Of a stretch of 64,000 nt of DNA, positions 40,380 to 51,482 are shown in pieces. The notes beneath the pieces were generated by a model. That model was given only the letters and a program-made list of their open reading frames with translations, did not search any database and was not told the DNA's origin. Source of the stretch: Fistulifera solaris (lineage: Eukaryota; Bacillariophyta; Bacillariophyceae; Naviculales; Stauroneidaceae); contig AP026129.1 in the NCBI GenBank assembly GCA_030295235.1, forward strand, positions 620,001 through 684,000. The letters are read 5' to 3'. The translations under genes and the position numbers were made by a program. The number at the start of each line of letters is the position of its first letter. The first letter of the stretch is position 1.

Positions 40380-43324
40380 CTACATTTACACGAATCATCG
40401 ATCTCAAATCCTTTCAACAATCCTTGCATCTCATTGATGTCGTCGAACAAACGTGTCCGTTACAAAAATATCGAAGAACATCTCCCGATCGTGCCATCGC
40501 TTGTTGTCCCTTCCACAATGATCACAATCCCAGTTGTTCCTTGACACCGACCTTTTACAAATGCTTTGCGTGTGGGGCCAGTGGGAATGTTTTTCAATTT
40601 GTACAGAATTATCACCAAATATCCTTTGGTCAAGCCCTCCGCATGATCCGGAATAATCCTGATTTCGTATCCATTGAATCGAATGCCACGAATCATCGGG
40701 TCTTGCGGTCGACGCACAACAAGTCGGAACTGCAACAATACTCGTCGGTCGATCGGTTGCGATGGGCGCAATTATTGGCCGGGGCCTGGTTCAATCATTG
40801 TCTCACACAACCAGTCGCCGGCGGGGCTCGTTATTATTTATTAAATACAAGACCGTCATTTACGGCGGGGATTGTCAAACAATGGGGATTGGGGTATGCT
40901 CCCGACGCCTATTTTGGTTCGGGGGATAGGAGTTTGACGGAGCATATGCGGTTGTTGGGATTCACGCCACTCGAATTGGTTGAAGCGGGATTGGCGGTGC
41001 CCACACAAAGAGCACGACAAGCGGCAAAACAAAAAAATACGACAACACTCAAGGATGTTTTGAAATTTGAGAATATTATGGACCGATTCCGAGGACGATT
41101 GATGATTCCGATTATGGATGCCACGGGGCAACACATTCTCGGCTTTGGAGGACGGACTCTTTCGTCCGAGGATTCTCCCAAGTATCTCAACAGCCCAGAA
41201 TCCATCATATTTACCAAGGGCGATTTACTGTTTGGGCAACATTGGATTGCATCCAAGAATAGTACTTCTATCAACTCACCGTCGAAAGCTTCCGCAAAAC
41301 CATTGCTGGTAGTTGAAGGATATATGGATGCCATTTCTTTGTGGGCGGTAGGATTGGGACCGGCAGTAGCAACGATGGGTACGGCTATTTCCAAACGTCA
41401 GCTGGAGTCGGCGTTCCAATTGGTGGACGAGCAACAACGTCAGTTGGTGTTTTGCTTGGACAATGATGCCGCGGGTGTGCGTGCGATGGAACGTATTTGT
41501 CAAAACGGATTCTTGACGGCATTACAAAAGGAATATCCGTCGACATTTGTGAAGGTAGCTACCATGCCATCCGGCATCAAGGATCCGGGAGAGTATGTCG
41601 ATGAACGGTTGTTGGCGAAAATGATGCCAGAGAAAATTGCGGCCGAGTTCGAGACCGATGTTGTTAACCTGGCGGTGGATTGGAGACTGTGGTACACACA
41701 ACGTGTCATTCTATCCTGCAATTGCACTGCAACGGCAGACTTACGGCTAACAATCGATCGAGTTGCCGCTTTCTGGTCGATTTCCATGTCCCCCGAGCAA
41801 AGACAAGGCAATGCGCCTCACGTAGCGAAACAGCTCGCATTGCTCGTGTCATCGAATAAAACGTCGGATGATAAAATGATTTCGATGTTGTGTGAACAGA
41901 TTGAATTGAATCTGGTAGATCAGTCGAGTCGCATGGAACGTTCAAATCAAGCTACCGATGTTGTCGCCAGTTCTTTGACATTAACTCAGCGCATGGCGCT
42001 GCATCAGGATGAAGAATCCGATTCGTGGGCAGCATGGAACGCCAGTCAATCTAATAGAGGCAACTTGGGCACAGCAGTCAAGGAACGACGGCGTACAACG
42101 ATTCGCGCTCGTGATGCACCGAAACAGAAGACGTTGACTCCACATTTTGCAGGGTTTCGTTTTACCAATCCAGCCGATCGCGATTGGCTCGGTTTTTCCC
42201 GCAAAGACCCATACAATAACTACAAACTGACCCTCCGACGACCACCCAGTAAAAGTTATTGGCGAAGGGGCACGGATTATTTAAAGAACCCTGAAGTTTT
42301 GCAACAGCAATCCGTTTACTTCAATTCAAATCGCTATCATGGCAACCAGTTCTTGACCGAAGAAGCCGCCGCGGCGGGATACGCTCGTCCCACTGTCAAT
42401 GACAAGAAAGATATCCGAGCGATGGCCACCTATGGCATTGGAGCTATGCTACGAGTGGATAAAACTCGTGTTGCGGTATCCGTCGAAAACACTTTGCTAC
42501 AAACCCTCGTGCGGAGTCCAACCGCACGTTGTACGCTACGGCAGTTTATCGAAGCACGCCACGCCACGCAATCTACTCATGACGACGTACATAGTGAAAG
42601 TAATATGATCTATTGGTCGTCGCCGGAACGCCTGTGGCTATTTGATATGTTAGTTAATAACACAGATATACCAGCCGACAAAACCCGTGAATTTTTACTT
42701 CGAGCGAAAGCGGTTCCGAATCTTGCCTTTTTGGGTGATGCAACGTCCGACGAAGGTGGACTTGTGCCGGCGACCCCTCAGAAGAACCGTGGAATACTTG
42801 AACCATTCTTCCAGAGTGAATTCAAAAGCCAGAATAGCGATGCAATAGAACAACTCATCGCACAGGAAAGTTTCACAAATTTGCTTCTGCTTACAGCAGA
42901 ACGTCGATTACAAGAAGCCGCTGACGATCCCCCGGAACTGCTCCGACAAGCTGAGCTAGTCAAATCATTGAGCGAATCTGCCCGGCGCCTGAGCGAGCGC
43001 TTGTTTAGAGAATCTATAAAGAGCCAGGAGGATTCTCCTGAAGAAAAGTACAATGCTCTGATGGCCCAAATTAACGAGCATTTGTCGATCCTGCCAGCGG
43101 ATGATCTCTCACCGGAAACACAAGAAGAACTTGATCGCATTGATCGGGACTGGGCTGTGTGGACGGAGAGTTGGGAGAGAGGCGAAGTTCCCGAACCAGC
43201 GACCAAGCCTGCATTAATTGGCCGATTTGTGGAGGAGGAAGATAATGCGAGTCGCGAGACACTTGAAGAGGCACTTGCACGGATTGATAACGATTGGAAG
43301 TATTGGATTGAGAAAGACACTTGA
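40145..43324 (+). CDS. Plastid DnaG-type primase with long C-terminal extension
   Basis: 1059 residues, single exon, first ATG at 40145. A basic N-terminus and hydrophobic core end in LLLTAHA before F38, the plastid-import motif. A poly-Asn tract encoded by (CAA)n at 40342-40380 precedes the enzyme. A CHC2-type zinc finger lies at about 120-145 (CCPFHNDHNPSC then CFACG), followed by the DnaG RNA-polymerase core with GLGYAPDAY, RFRGRLMIPI and GGRTLSSEDSPKYLNSPE. The Toprim domain is at about 385-450 (VVEGYMDAISL, LDNDAAGVRAMER). The remaining 550 residues are unlike bacterial DnaG (about 600 residues in all) and mostly charged helices. It should synthesise RNA primers for plastid DNA replication, with a plastid DnaB helicase as likely partner. 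Confidence 0.9.
40342..40380 (+). repeat. (CAA)n microsatellite encoding poly-Asn
   Basis: Thirteen CAA units in the coding frame that reads AAC, giving a run of Asn between plastid targeting sequence and primase zinc finger. Length variation would change only the linker. Confidence 0.85.
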
Positions 43325-43891
43325 GATGTCAGAGCTCCCAAGGCTTCGAGGCGTTACTGGGTCAAGCAAACTTACTCTTTAGATTTTGGTGCGAGTTAGC
43401 CTTTTCTAGTCTAATTCCGCACTAAGGTATGACTTGAAAAGAAACGATCATATCTCGTGCAGATAAGAATTGCTTATTTCAATAGTTTTATTGATGCGAA
43501 TTGTCGAACCGTGCATTGCAGTTGCAAAAAAGAACGCAGTGAGCACTTGCTGTTGCAGATATCTCTAGAATAATGGATCGGTCGAAGACACTGATTCATG
43601 ACTGATCCCAGTCACGCTAGGCTACGCGGGCATGTACGCGCGTTACGCGTATGCTGCGTATTTTGCGCGGCTGCGCAATGGCTGACACAGAACACGTTTT
43701 TTTGAGCTCATAATACTGTATTACGTATTACTGTATTGCACCGTCGACCGTCGAAGTGTTGATGGCCAATCAACGACCTGCAAAGCAATAAAAATAGCTT
43801 ATTCTCACTCACTGAAGCTTAATCGAAAGCCCTTGCTGAATTCTGTGGATAGGGAGGTGTGAAGTAAAGACAAATTTTATAGCAAACGAGG
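43325..43891. other. Intergenic region with inverted motif and CpG-rich hairpins
   Basis: 567 bp between primase stop and the LON-domain gene start. It contains copy 2 of the CATGACTG inverted motif (43597-43616) and, immediately after it, a CpG-dense patch with two self-complementary segments (43634-43650 and 43662-43677). No gene. Confidence 0.5.
43597..43616. repeat. CATGACTG-n4-CAGTCACG inverted motif, copy 2
   Basis: Arms CATGACTG and CAGTCACG with a 4-bp spacer. Same family as 19645, 54049 and 54291. Confidence 0.75.
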
Positions 43892-45325
43892 ATGGCGCTC
43901 ACGAAAAGAATGAAGCGCTGCTATTCGCTTTTCTGGTGGTTCTGAGCTTCTGGGGAAGTGAGGCATTCACTGCTACGCTACGGCCATTATCCACTCCCGC
44001 ACGAACTTCTGCAGCTTTCTTGATTCAGCGAAGACCGTTGAGGCATTTGGCGATGAGTGAAGATGATGACGACGAGGATGGGGACGAACCTTTGTCGAAG
44101 GGAATTGACTCGGTTTCGTGGCTCCCGTCTGTGATGGAGAGTAGTTCGGTCGTTTCGCCAGCACCAAACGCGGAGGATACCGAACTTTTACCGCTGTTCC
44201 CGCTAGGGGGAATCGTATACACACCCAACTCGGAGCACATACTCAACATCTTCGAACCGCGTTATCGACAAATGTACACCGACATTTTGATGAACGGGAC
44301 ACGACGCTTTGTTGTCAGCATGTCGCATCCTTCAGAGCCGGGTCGTTTCGCACAAACGGGGGTTTTGTTTGAATTGAAGGATTTGAAAGAAGTATCGGAA
44401 CAAACAAAAGACCAGATCAAATACATTTGTTCTCATAAAGTTACAAGACGCGTGAAACTGCACCGTGTTCTGAATCCTGAGGCATGGAAAGCTCGTGACA
44501 CGTACTTGAGAGTAGAAGGGACGATTTTGCCCGATGATGACACGGATTCGGATAGTAATGAAGAACCCAACAAAAACGATGTGTATGGCTTCATAACGGC
44601 GGCCATGAGTGATCCACAGGAGAAATCGTTGCGAAAGGCCTTTGCAAAACTGGTCGACATTCAACATGAACTGGAAGAAGATGTACGTTTCACTCGAGCG
44701 TCTGTGCTCACACTCGCCGTAAAGCCGGGCTCTGGAAACGATGGTCTGTGGCAAACAATTCGTCTTTGGCAAAGTTTTGTTGATCAGCGCTTGATGGCAC
44801 GACAAAACGAATTGCAAAAAGACTTCCAAGAAAAGTTGCAAAATTTTTTGAAACAAGATCGCGGTTTAAAAGATGGGGAACTTCCCGGGTAAGTGGAGTC
44901 ATCAGTGAATCTTATTTTTTATTTATGAATTGCTTGGAGCTGAGAACTTTTATCAATCGTTTTTATGTTCTAGTATGATCGGATTTAGTGACTTGACCCC
45001 CGCTCTCCAAAAAGAAGTGAAAGAACTGCAAAAACGTATGGCAGTAGAACTGGAACCCTTGATTCTAGAATCGACACTAACCATGCAAAAGCTTTTGGAA
45101 GCGAAAGATCACTCAGAGCGCCTGAAGCTCATGCAATTTTTTATTGACGCGGAAACAAGGCGATTGACCACAAAGAGAACACTGCAAGGAATGTTCGCAA
45201 CCGCAAGTCTGGATGAAGTGGTCAAAGATGAGTTGCCTCCGAAGGAAAACTCGCCAAAAGAGGAACTCAAGAACTCATCCTCTAGCACGTCCTCGATCTT
45301 TGATGAACCTGATGCCTTTCAGTAA
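43892..45325 (+). CDS. Plastid LON N-terminal-domain protein, frame broken once at the start
   Basis: Exons 43892-44888 and 44974-45325 (85-nt intron), about 449 residues. The clear signal peptide (ALLFAFLVVLSFWGSEA before F, then a transit-like stretch) is in a frame that has no ATG. Adding one A to the A4 run at 43904-43907 joins it to the ATG at 43892 (MALTKKNEALLFAF). The LON substrate-binding domain (about residues 85-300) has LLPLFPLGGIVYTPNSEH, LNIFEPRYRQMYTDIL and RRFVVSM. No AAA+ or protease domain follows, only a helical C-terminus and a Ser/Glu tail. Such LON-domain-only proteins occur in plants and algae as possible substrate-recognition factors; location should be the plastid stroma. 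Confidence 0.82.
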
Positions 45326-45367
45326 AATAAAAAATTTTAAACTATTTATTTAATTTTATTTCATAGT

Positions 45368-46576
45368 TCAATGTTCTGCTGCGAATTTGTTCTCTGTTTC
45401 ATCATGCGAAAGAAGGAACTTCACCATGGGGTGATCCGCTCCTAAATTCCGTCGGGCGATCGCAAGAGGGTTGGAAAGTTTGACGCTCTTTGTAGGCTCG
45501 TTGTAACTCACACCTTGTTCCATTAACCATTTTACCATATTCACATGTCCAAATCTCGCCGCTTCGTGGATTGGCTGCCAACCTTGGGCATCCGCAGCAC
45601 GCAAGAGAGTAGGGTTGATAGAAGTGGCGAATTGCAGAGTTGGAAGATCTCCCTTTTGGGCCATAAGTGAAACATCGCGTAAGAGCAACCAGCCTTTGGG
45701 ATTTTTCAGTCTCCATTCCATTTCGGACGGACTGCCTGGTATCAGATATGGTGGAGTTATTTCCTCTACGGAATCAACATTTCCTTGATACGGTTCAAAG
45801 TGAACAAACACATTGGCGAAATATCGACCACGCAGCGGAAAAGGTCGTCCGTGTATGCTCGAATGGCTTTCATACAGTACCAGGTCCCAAGGATCCATCG
45901 AAATGTTGTGAGCAACTCCGTTGTGATCGTATATTTCGAGTGGCCACGGTTCGTCCACATCCTGCGCGACGTTGATGATAGCCGAGCTCACTAGAGGTAG
46001 TCGATCGACATGCGGTGCTAAGATAGATTGATTGTGGTAGATGCGAATACCGTAAACAGAGGTAATAGCCAACTTCATGCCCGTCCATTCCTCCACCAGT
46101 GGGCGGATGGCATCGGCGACTTGCGCTTGTAATGAAGGGCCGCCGATGCGTGAAATATCAATGATTGTACACTCGGAATCCCAATGGTTATGATAGGGCT
46201 GCGCTCTGGCCGCCGTGCTCTGGATCTCGATCGTTTCGTTGCCTTGGTAGCGATCCCAGACATCTTGTAACAGACGGCGTACTTCGACGGGTGCACGCGT
46301 TTTCCAAAATCCTGTCTCGGTGAAATTGTAAACAGAAGACGGTTGATTGGCATTCATCCACAAACGATTGACTTCTTCTCTTTCGCAAATGGTGTTGTCG
46401 ATGAGACGACATTGGGTCATAAACTGATCATATTCGTTCTGTCGGAACAGGGATTTCGATTTTGTGACGGCCCAAAAAGCATCGTCAAAGCAAGTGTAGG
46501 CGAAGCAAACTGACGCTAGAGCAAACAGGATAAGTCTGAGGTGAAAACATAAAATACTCTCTTTTAATAATATCAT
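45368..46576 (-). CDS. Prolyl-4-hydroxylase-like 2OG-Fe(II) dioxygenase fused to ankyrin repeats
   Basis: 402 residues from ATG 46576, no intron. A hydrophobic N-terminus (LRLILFALASVCFAYTCF) is a signal peptide or membrane anchor. The catalytic domain (about 110-262) has the iron ligands H189 and D191 in APHVDRLPL, the distal H242 in SSIHGRPFPLRGRYFANVF, and a basic residue R251 at the position that holds 2-oxoglutarate in the family. VHFEP closes the domain. The C-terminal 100 residues contain at least one good ankyrin repeat (GWQPIHEAARFGHVNMVKWL). The enzyme likely hydroxylates proline or a related residue on secreted or ER proteins. Adjacent stops: 43 bp to the LON-domain gene. Confidence 0.85.
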   Translation of the reverse strand: MILLKESILCFHLRLILFALASVCFAYTCFDDAFWAVTKSKSLFRQNEYDQFMTQCRLIDNTICEREEVNRLWMNANQPSSVYNFTETGFWKTRAPVEVRRLLQDVWDRYQGNETIEIQSTAARAQPYHNHWDSECTIIDISRIGGPSLQAQVADAIRPLVEEWTGMKLAITSVYGIRIYHNQSILAPHVDRLPLVSSAIINVAQDVDEPWPLEIYDHNGVAHNISMDPWDLVLYESHSSIHGRPFPLRGRYFANVFVHFEPYQGNVDSVEEITPPYLIPGSPSEMEWRLKNPKGWLLLRDVSLMAQKGDLPTLQFATSINPTLLRAADAQGWQPIHEAARFGHVNMVKWLMEQGVSYNEPTKSVKLSNPLAIARRNLGADHPMVKFLLSHDETENKFAAEH

Positions 46577-47185
46577 TCTATTGACGACTTGATAAAAGAT
46601 CGATCGAACGTATAATTATTTGAACAACAACAAAATGTGCGCAAGTCTTTTTCATCGCAAATCGCAACGATAGTCAGAAGTGTAGTACGTTTTTCACCAA
46701 GACTCACTTTTCAGTCATGAGCTAAAAACAATCGATCGGTTTTGCGTTCCTCGCCATCGCCGTTGTCGCTCTTATCCCTTCAAACTATGTTGGTCCTTAT
46801 GAAGATGCCGAAAAATCTTGTTTAGTTGCTCTATCATAAGTGACGTCGAAGTTCTTCTTCGGATCGTTTACTTCATATTTTACTATCATCCGAAGTGTTA
46901 GTCGTTTTTTGCCACGATTGCTTTTTTAATCATGAACAAGAATGAGGATGTGATCAGTTCTGCCAATTTCATGCATGCGCGGTCAACCTAACTTTAGTCC
47001 AAGGAAATCACTTACATTACATTTGCGATGCACGGTTCGCTTAATGTAATTCACCATGATGGCTGTCAATAGCAGGGAAATGTAGGTGCAAGCTGCACAT
47101 CTTGCGTTAGACGTCGAGAGGCATGGCCATCACTCAATTAAGAACAAATGTATGCGTTATTTATTGATACAAAACATTTCTATTT
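46577..47185. other. Intergenic region
   Basis: 609 bp upstream of the dioxygenase gene and downstream of HflX. It includes TCAGTCATGA near 46711, identical to one arm of the CATGACTG inverted motif in reverse orientation with a degenerate partner (AGACTCAC). No gene. Confidence 0.4.
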
Positions 47186-48965
47186 TCAGTGCCTGCCTTT
47201 AGCTAGTGCGGCCCAATCGATCTCCTCGTCGTCTTCAGTGTTCATCTTCCAATCGCCCGATTTCCTATCGCCCGACGGTTCCATCGAAATGTGACTTGTG
47301 CTGTATGGTTCAAGTCGTTTTGCCACGGCCGTCGGTACCATTGCGCGACAATATGTCCCCGTCTCTCGGTAATCTACAACCTCTACATTTCCTTGTTCGT
47401 GAACTACATTCAGTTCATCTCCTTTCGAGTACGGAAGTAGGATCTCGATGGGGACGAGCAACTGCGACATGGCATCTTCCACCACGGCGACAAAGTCTTG
47501 TAAACCTTCGCCAGTTTTGGCTGACACGGCAACCGTATTTTCACTCGTCGCAGCATCATATTTCAAGTATTCGGCGTCATCAGGTTCGAGCAGATCAATT
47601 TTGTTCAACACACGAACAATTGGTTTATCGTCGACTTTCATTTCTTTCAGTACGGATAGGACGGCCAGTTCTTGTTTTTCCCATGACGGGTTGGAGACGT
47701 CAATGACATGAATGAGTACATCGGCTTCTTTGACTTCTTCTAATGTCGCGCGGAAAGCCGCAACTAGATGTGTCGGAAGCTTCTGAATGAAACCGACGGT
47801 GTCTGTTAACAGAACTTCTGGATGCGTCTTGTATCCTGGCAACTTTACTTTTCGGGTAGTTGGATCCAAAGTGGCAAACAAAATAGGTTCTGCCATGACA
47901 CCAGCACGCGTCAGATAATTCAATAAGGAGCTTTTACCGGCGTTCGTGTACCCGACAAGAGAAAGAAACGGAAGTCCGGTTCGTTTCCTGGACAATCTGT
48001 GCATCGTTCGATGCTTCTGCACATCATCAATTTTGTGTTTGAGAGTAATGATGCGGTCACGCACCAATCGCTTGTCAATTTCCAATTGACTTTCACCTGG
48101 TCCCCTTAATCCCACTCCACCGGCTCCGGACTGTCGTTCCAAGTGCGTCCACATTTTTGTCAATCGAGGCTTCCGATACTCGTGCAGAGCGAGCTCTACT
48201 TGCAATTTTCCCTCTTTGGTCTTGGCGTGCTGAGCGAAAATGTCCAAGATCAAAGCGGTCCGATCAATGACTTTGATTTCTCCACCAGCCACGAGAAAAT
48301 CATCCTGCAATATCTTTTTTGTTGAACGAATTTTCCAAATGCTTTTGTTGTCGAGGTGTGAGTTCCGCATCAAACACAATGGTCGAACAATCGGCCGCTT
48401 TTTGCATCAATTCGTTGGCTTCTTCTACTTTTCCGGTACCAATATAGGTCCGGGGATTGATTTCATTGAGACGTTGCGTGACTTCTCCCGCAATTTCCAT
48501 TCCAGCTGTTTTAATCAATTCGCGCATTTCGGTCATGCTCTCCTGTAATGAAAAAAACGGCTGTTGATCGTCACTTTGCGAACGTCGCGCCGCCGAAAGT
48601 TCCTCCACTCCCACCAAGATACAACGCTCGACCTTTCGTTTGACGCCAAACTCGTCAATGTAGAGACGATCTTCGCGTTCTTCTAATATATCGACTTCTT
48701 CACGGATGGTATCAGAAATGATATCTGACGAAGTATCGAAGGAAAACATATTGTTTTCGTTTTCGTCTAGATCATAAAATCCCATTCCAGTGACACTTGT
48801 ATCTAGTGACCATTCTCCATTGTCTCCATCTACCGGAGACGGTATCCGCGTCGAGGGTGATATGGAAACAAAAAGACTACTCGTTCGACGCGTTTTTGAT
48901 AGAGAAAAAGCTTGTACATGCACAGTGCAAAACAACAGTGCACTCCACACGGTCGTCCAAGTCAT
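47186..48965 (-). CDS. hflX: Plastid HflX-type ribosome-associated GTPase, frame broken once
   Basis: Start ATG 48965 chosen because it opens on a signal peptide ending VHVQA before F, the plastid-import motif. About 592 residues after allowing one extra base in the T6 run at 48315-48320, where HLENSFNKK must continue as [11 protein letters not shown]. The HflX N-terminal domain has [13 protein letters not shown] and the GTPase-linker [18 protein letters not shown] (a HflX signature). The G domain follows: [12 protein letters not shown] (G1), the TLDPTTR switch, [10 protein letters not shown] (G3), NKIDLL (G4) and SAKTG (G5). HflX proteins bind and split stalled 70S ribosomes. The upstream region with the divergent hydroxylase gene carries a GAT microsatellite. 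Confidence 0.92.
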
Positions 48966-49155
48966 TCGTTGCGATCGATGCGATGCCTTTTTCAACTTGA
49001 TGATGATTCGTTCCTTCGCAATGTATTCCATGCTTCCGCAAACTCTTGGCTGTAATTGTGAACGGCTCACGGCGTGACTCCTTTGCCGAAAATGCTACTG
49101 CTACTGCTGATGATGATGATGATGATGATGATGATGCTGCTGCTGATGCTGATGC

Positions 49156-49217
<62 letters not shown>

Positions 49218-49218
49218 C

Positions 49219-49252
<34 letters not shown>

Positions 49253-49818
49253 CCGTCAATCCTTAATTCTTTTGGAACAAAACAAAAGAAAAAGAAAAAG
49301 AAACACGTGGCCATGGGCGATTTTGATCTTGGACGTCTTTCGGGTGAATCATCATCGTCAAACTGCAGTCTGCCGTCTGTTTTCTCGTCGTGCGGTCGTT
49401 CCGTCTAATGATGATGATTGATTCGTGCGAAATGTCCGAACGCCAGTGCGCTACCAGGTACGACTTTTCCGGGCCGAAATTTTTCTATGCTGTAGAGTAC
49501 TTTCGAGTGGTGGTTTTTCGAATCGCTTTCAGTCTTCTTCTCAACGGACGGATTCTTTTTCCGTTGATGTCATTGTAGAAGCGCAGAATGCTCGCCGGAC
49601 GCGCGAATGCGATTTTCCCCCTACACCAATACGAACACTTCCAGTGGAACAACGCCTGCATCCTGCATCATCGTTACGTTTCCCCGCAATAAGAAGCGCA
49701 AGAAGGAGGGCACGCGATGATGATTTCGTTCTCGTGCAAAATGCCACCGTGTGAATCATCATCAGCCTTTCAATTTTTTTTGTTATTACTCCGGAGTACA
49801 ACATAGCGAGATCAAACC
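48966..49818. promoter_or_regulatory. Divergent intergenic region with large GAT microsatellite
   Basis: 853 bp between the divergent HflX and FA-hydroxylase-family genes. The core is the trinucleotide array at 49094-49253. Sites CTACCAGGTACG (49451-49462) and ATTACTCCGGAGTA (49785-49798) belong to dispersed motif families. Apparent acidic frames in the array are translation of the repeat, not genes. Confidence 0.55.
49094..49253. repeat. (GAT/GCT)n trinucleotide microsatellite
   Basis: About 160 bp made of TGA/TGC triplets with the pattern (GCTACT)2, (GAT)9, (GCT)3 interspersed with GAT, then a long pure GAT run interrupted once by GCT. It lies within 300 bp of the HflX start. The interrupted structure may explain why it persists. 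Confidence 0.95.
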
Positions 49819-50903
49819 ATGAACAATGCCAAATCCAAAAAACAATTCGATGATGATTCATCGTACGAACAACCATCACTACAAATAATGACAACAACCA
49901 AGCTCTGTTCGACCGATGGCTCTTGGTCGGATGAGAATGACGAACACGACCCGTTACGCGAAGAAGAATCAGAAAAGAAGAAGAATCGGAATCATCTTTG
50001 AGCGCTCTCGAACGAACGATTCCCTGGATTGGTGTGCTCGTTTGGCCGCTCATGTCCACCGTTCCTCTTCTTTTGTCGTCCGAATATTCTCCTATTTCTT
50101 ATCAAGACATCTTTCCAGTGTCATGGTACGAATTCGAGCCGAACGGCGGAAGACCCCAGCCGTTGGGGTTGATATTGGGGCTATTGGCTGTCGGTGTGGG
50201 TCAATTTTGGGTGTGTTTCTTCTTTTATCTCTTCAAATATGGTTATTTATCTGCTAGAAAGGAGCCGCTATCGATTCAAACCAAAGGGGCTCGTGTCTAC
50301 GACTTTATGGAAGGACTACTCACACATTTGGCACAAGTCGAAGGGTTTGTGCTGTTAATGTCCTATCTCACTATTACCTGGATGACGGGAATCATGCCCA
50401 AGGCATACTACACATTTGATGGGACGATTCAATACAAAGAGCTATTCTTATGTCTTTTGATTCAAGACGGATTACAATACACGGTTCATCTCCTCGAACA
50501 CATTGTGTCTCCATCCTTTTATCAAATTTCCCATAAACCGCATCACCGCTTTATCAATCCGCGCCTGTTCGATGCTTTCAATGGAAGCTTCCTAGATACC
50601 ATTTGCATGGTAGTCATTCCGCTATTTCTCACTTCGCAAATTGTGCGAAATTGCAATGTCTGGACGTACATGTCCTTTGGATCCAGTTATTCGTGCTGGC
50701 TCACATTGATTCATTCCGAATACGCCTTTTGTTGGGACGGTATGTTCCGATTGCTCGGTTTGGGTACACCCGCCGATCATCACGTGCATCACAAGTTTTT
50801 CAAATTCAATTACGGACACTTGTTTATGTGGTTCGATCGATTGGCGGGCACGTACCGCAATCCGCGAAGCTTTGCGCCCAGAGTCTTTAATTCAAAAGTC
50901 TAA
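49819..50903 (+). CDS. Fatty-acid-hydroxylase/sterol-desaturase-family membrane protein, frame broken once
   Basis: About 361 residues from ATG 49819 after adding one A in the A4 run at 49973-49976. The acidic N-terminus (PLREEESEKEEESESSL) then runs into LSALERTIPWIGVLVWPL without a break. Three to four membrane spans follow. Histidine clusters of the di-iron FA_hydroxylase superfamily are present: HLLEH (HxxxH), HKPHH (HxxHH) and DHHVHH (HxxHH), with the family's YGHLFMWFDRLAGTYRNP near the end. It probably oxidises a sterol, fatty acid or carotenoid-like lipid in the ER or plastid envelope; substrate not readable. Divergent from HflX. Confidence 0.85.
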
Positions 50904-51482
50904 GTAGGCGGCGAACATTGAATGAACGGATGTCTTTTGTGTGTTTTCTTCTTGTGATTGGTAATGGGTGTCAAACTGTTGGCATCAAGTAATAAAGTAG
51001 TGTGTTTTTCTTCCTGGTAGTATATTCCGTTGATACGAGATGCTTCTCCTCTTCAAGTTTATTATTTAGAGTCTTTCCAGCAAGTCTATCTCTAGGAGCT
51101 ATAGGGAGAATGGTGCTAGTAGTGAATAACGTTTTGTACCGGTAGAGCCGAACATGCTACTCTCTAGAGGGCGTGTCATTTTCATTTCGCAAGTTAGGGC
51201 AAACACGGGGAATAGCTGCCGGGACTGGACAAACACTTGCGTCAGTAGGGTGTAGAATGCGATGTTGATGATATTATTTTCTTCATCACAACAACTACGG
51301 TCTCATCGTCGTACCGGTAGTTTTTTGGCTTCTTTGACTTTTTCATTCAATGCATCATCTATTGATACACAACAGTTTAAAATATATCCTTGATACTGCA
51401 ACTAACTGATTCAATATTTCTTTCCTGGCTTCTTCGGTCTCAACAAGCTGCATCGAAAGAAAGTGATAGTCTTTCCAAAAAA
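50904..51482. other. Intergenic region
   Basis: 579 bp with two GTACCGGTA sites (51136-51144 and 51311-51319), the second about 165 bp upstream of the SDR start. No gene. Confidence 0.5.

Noticed and set aside
49046-49408. Open frame with long poly-Asp, and similar poly-Met and poly-Ser frames
   Set aside because: Translation of the GAT microsatellite in different frames; no conserved sequence outside the array.
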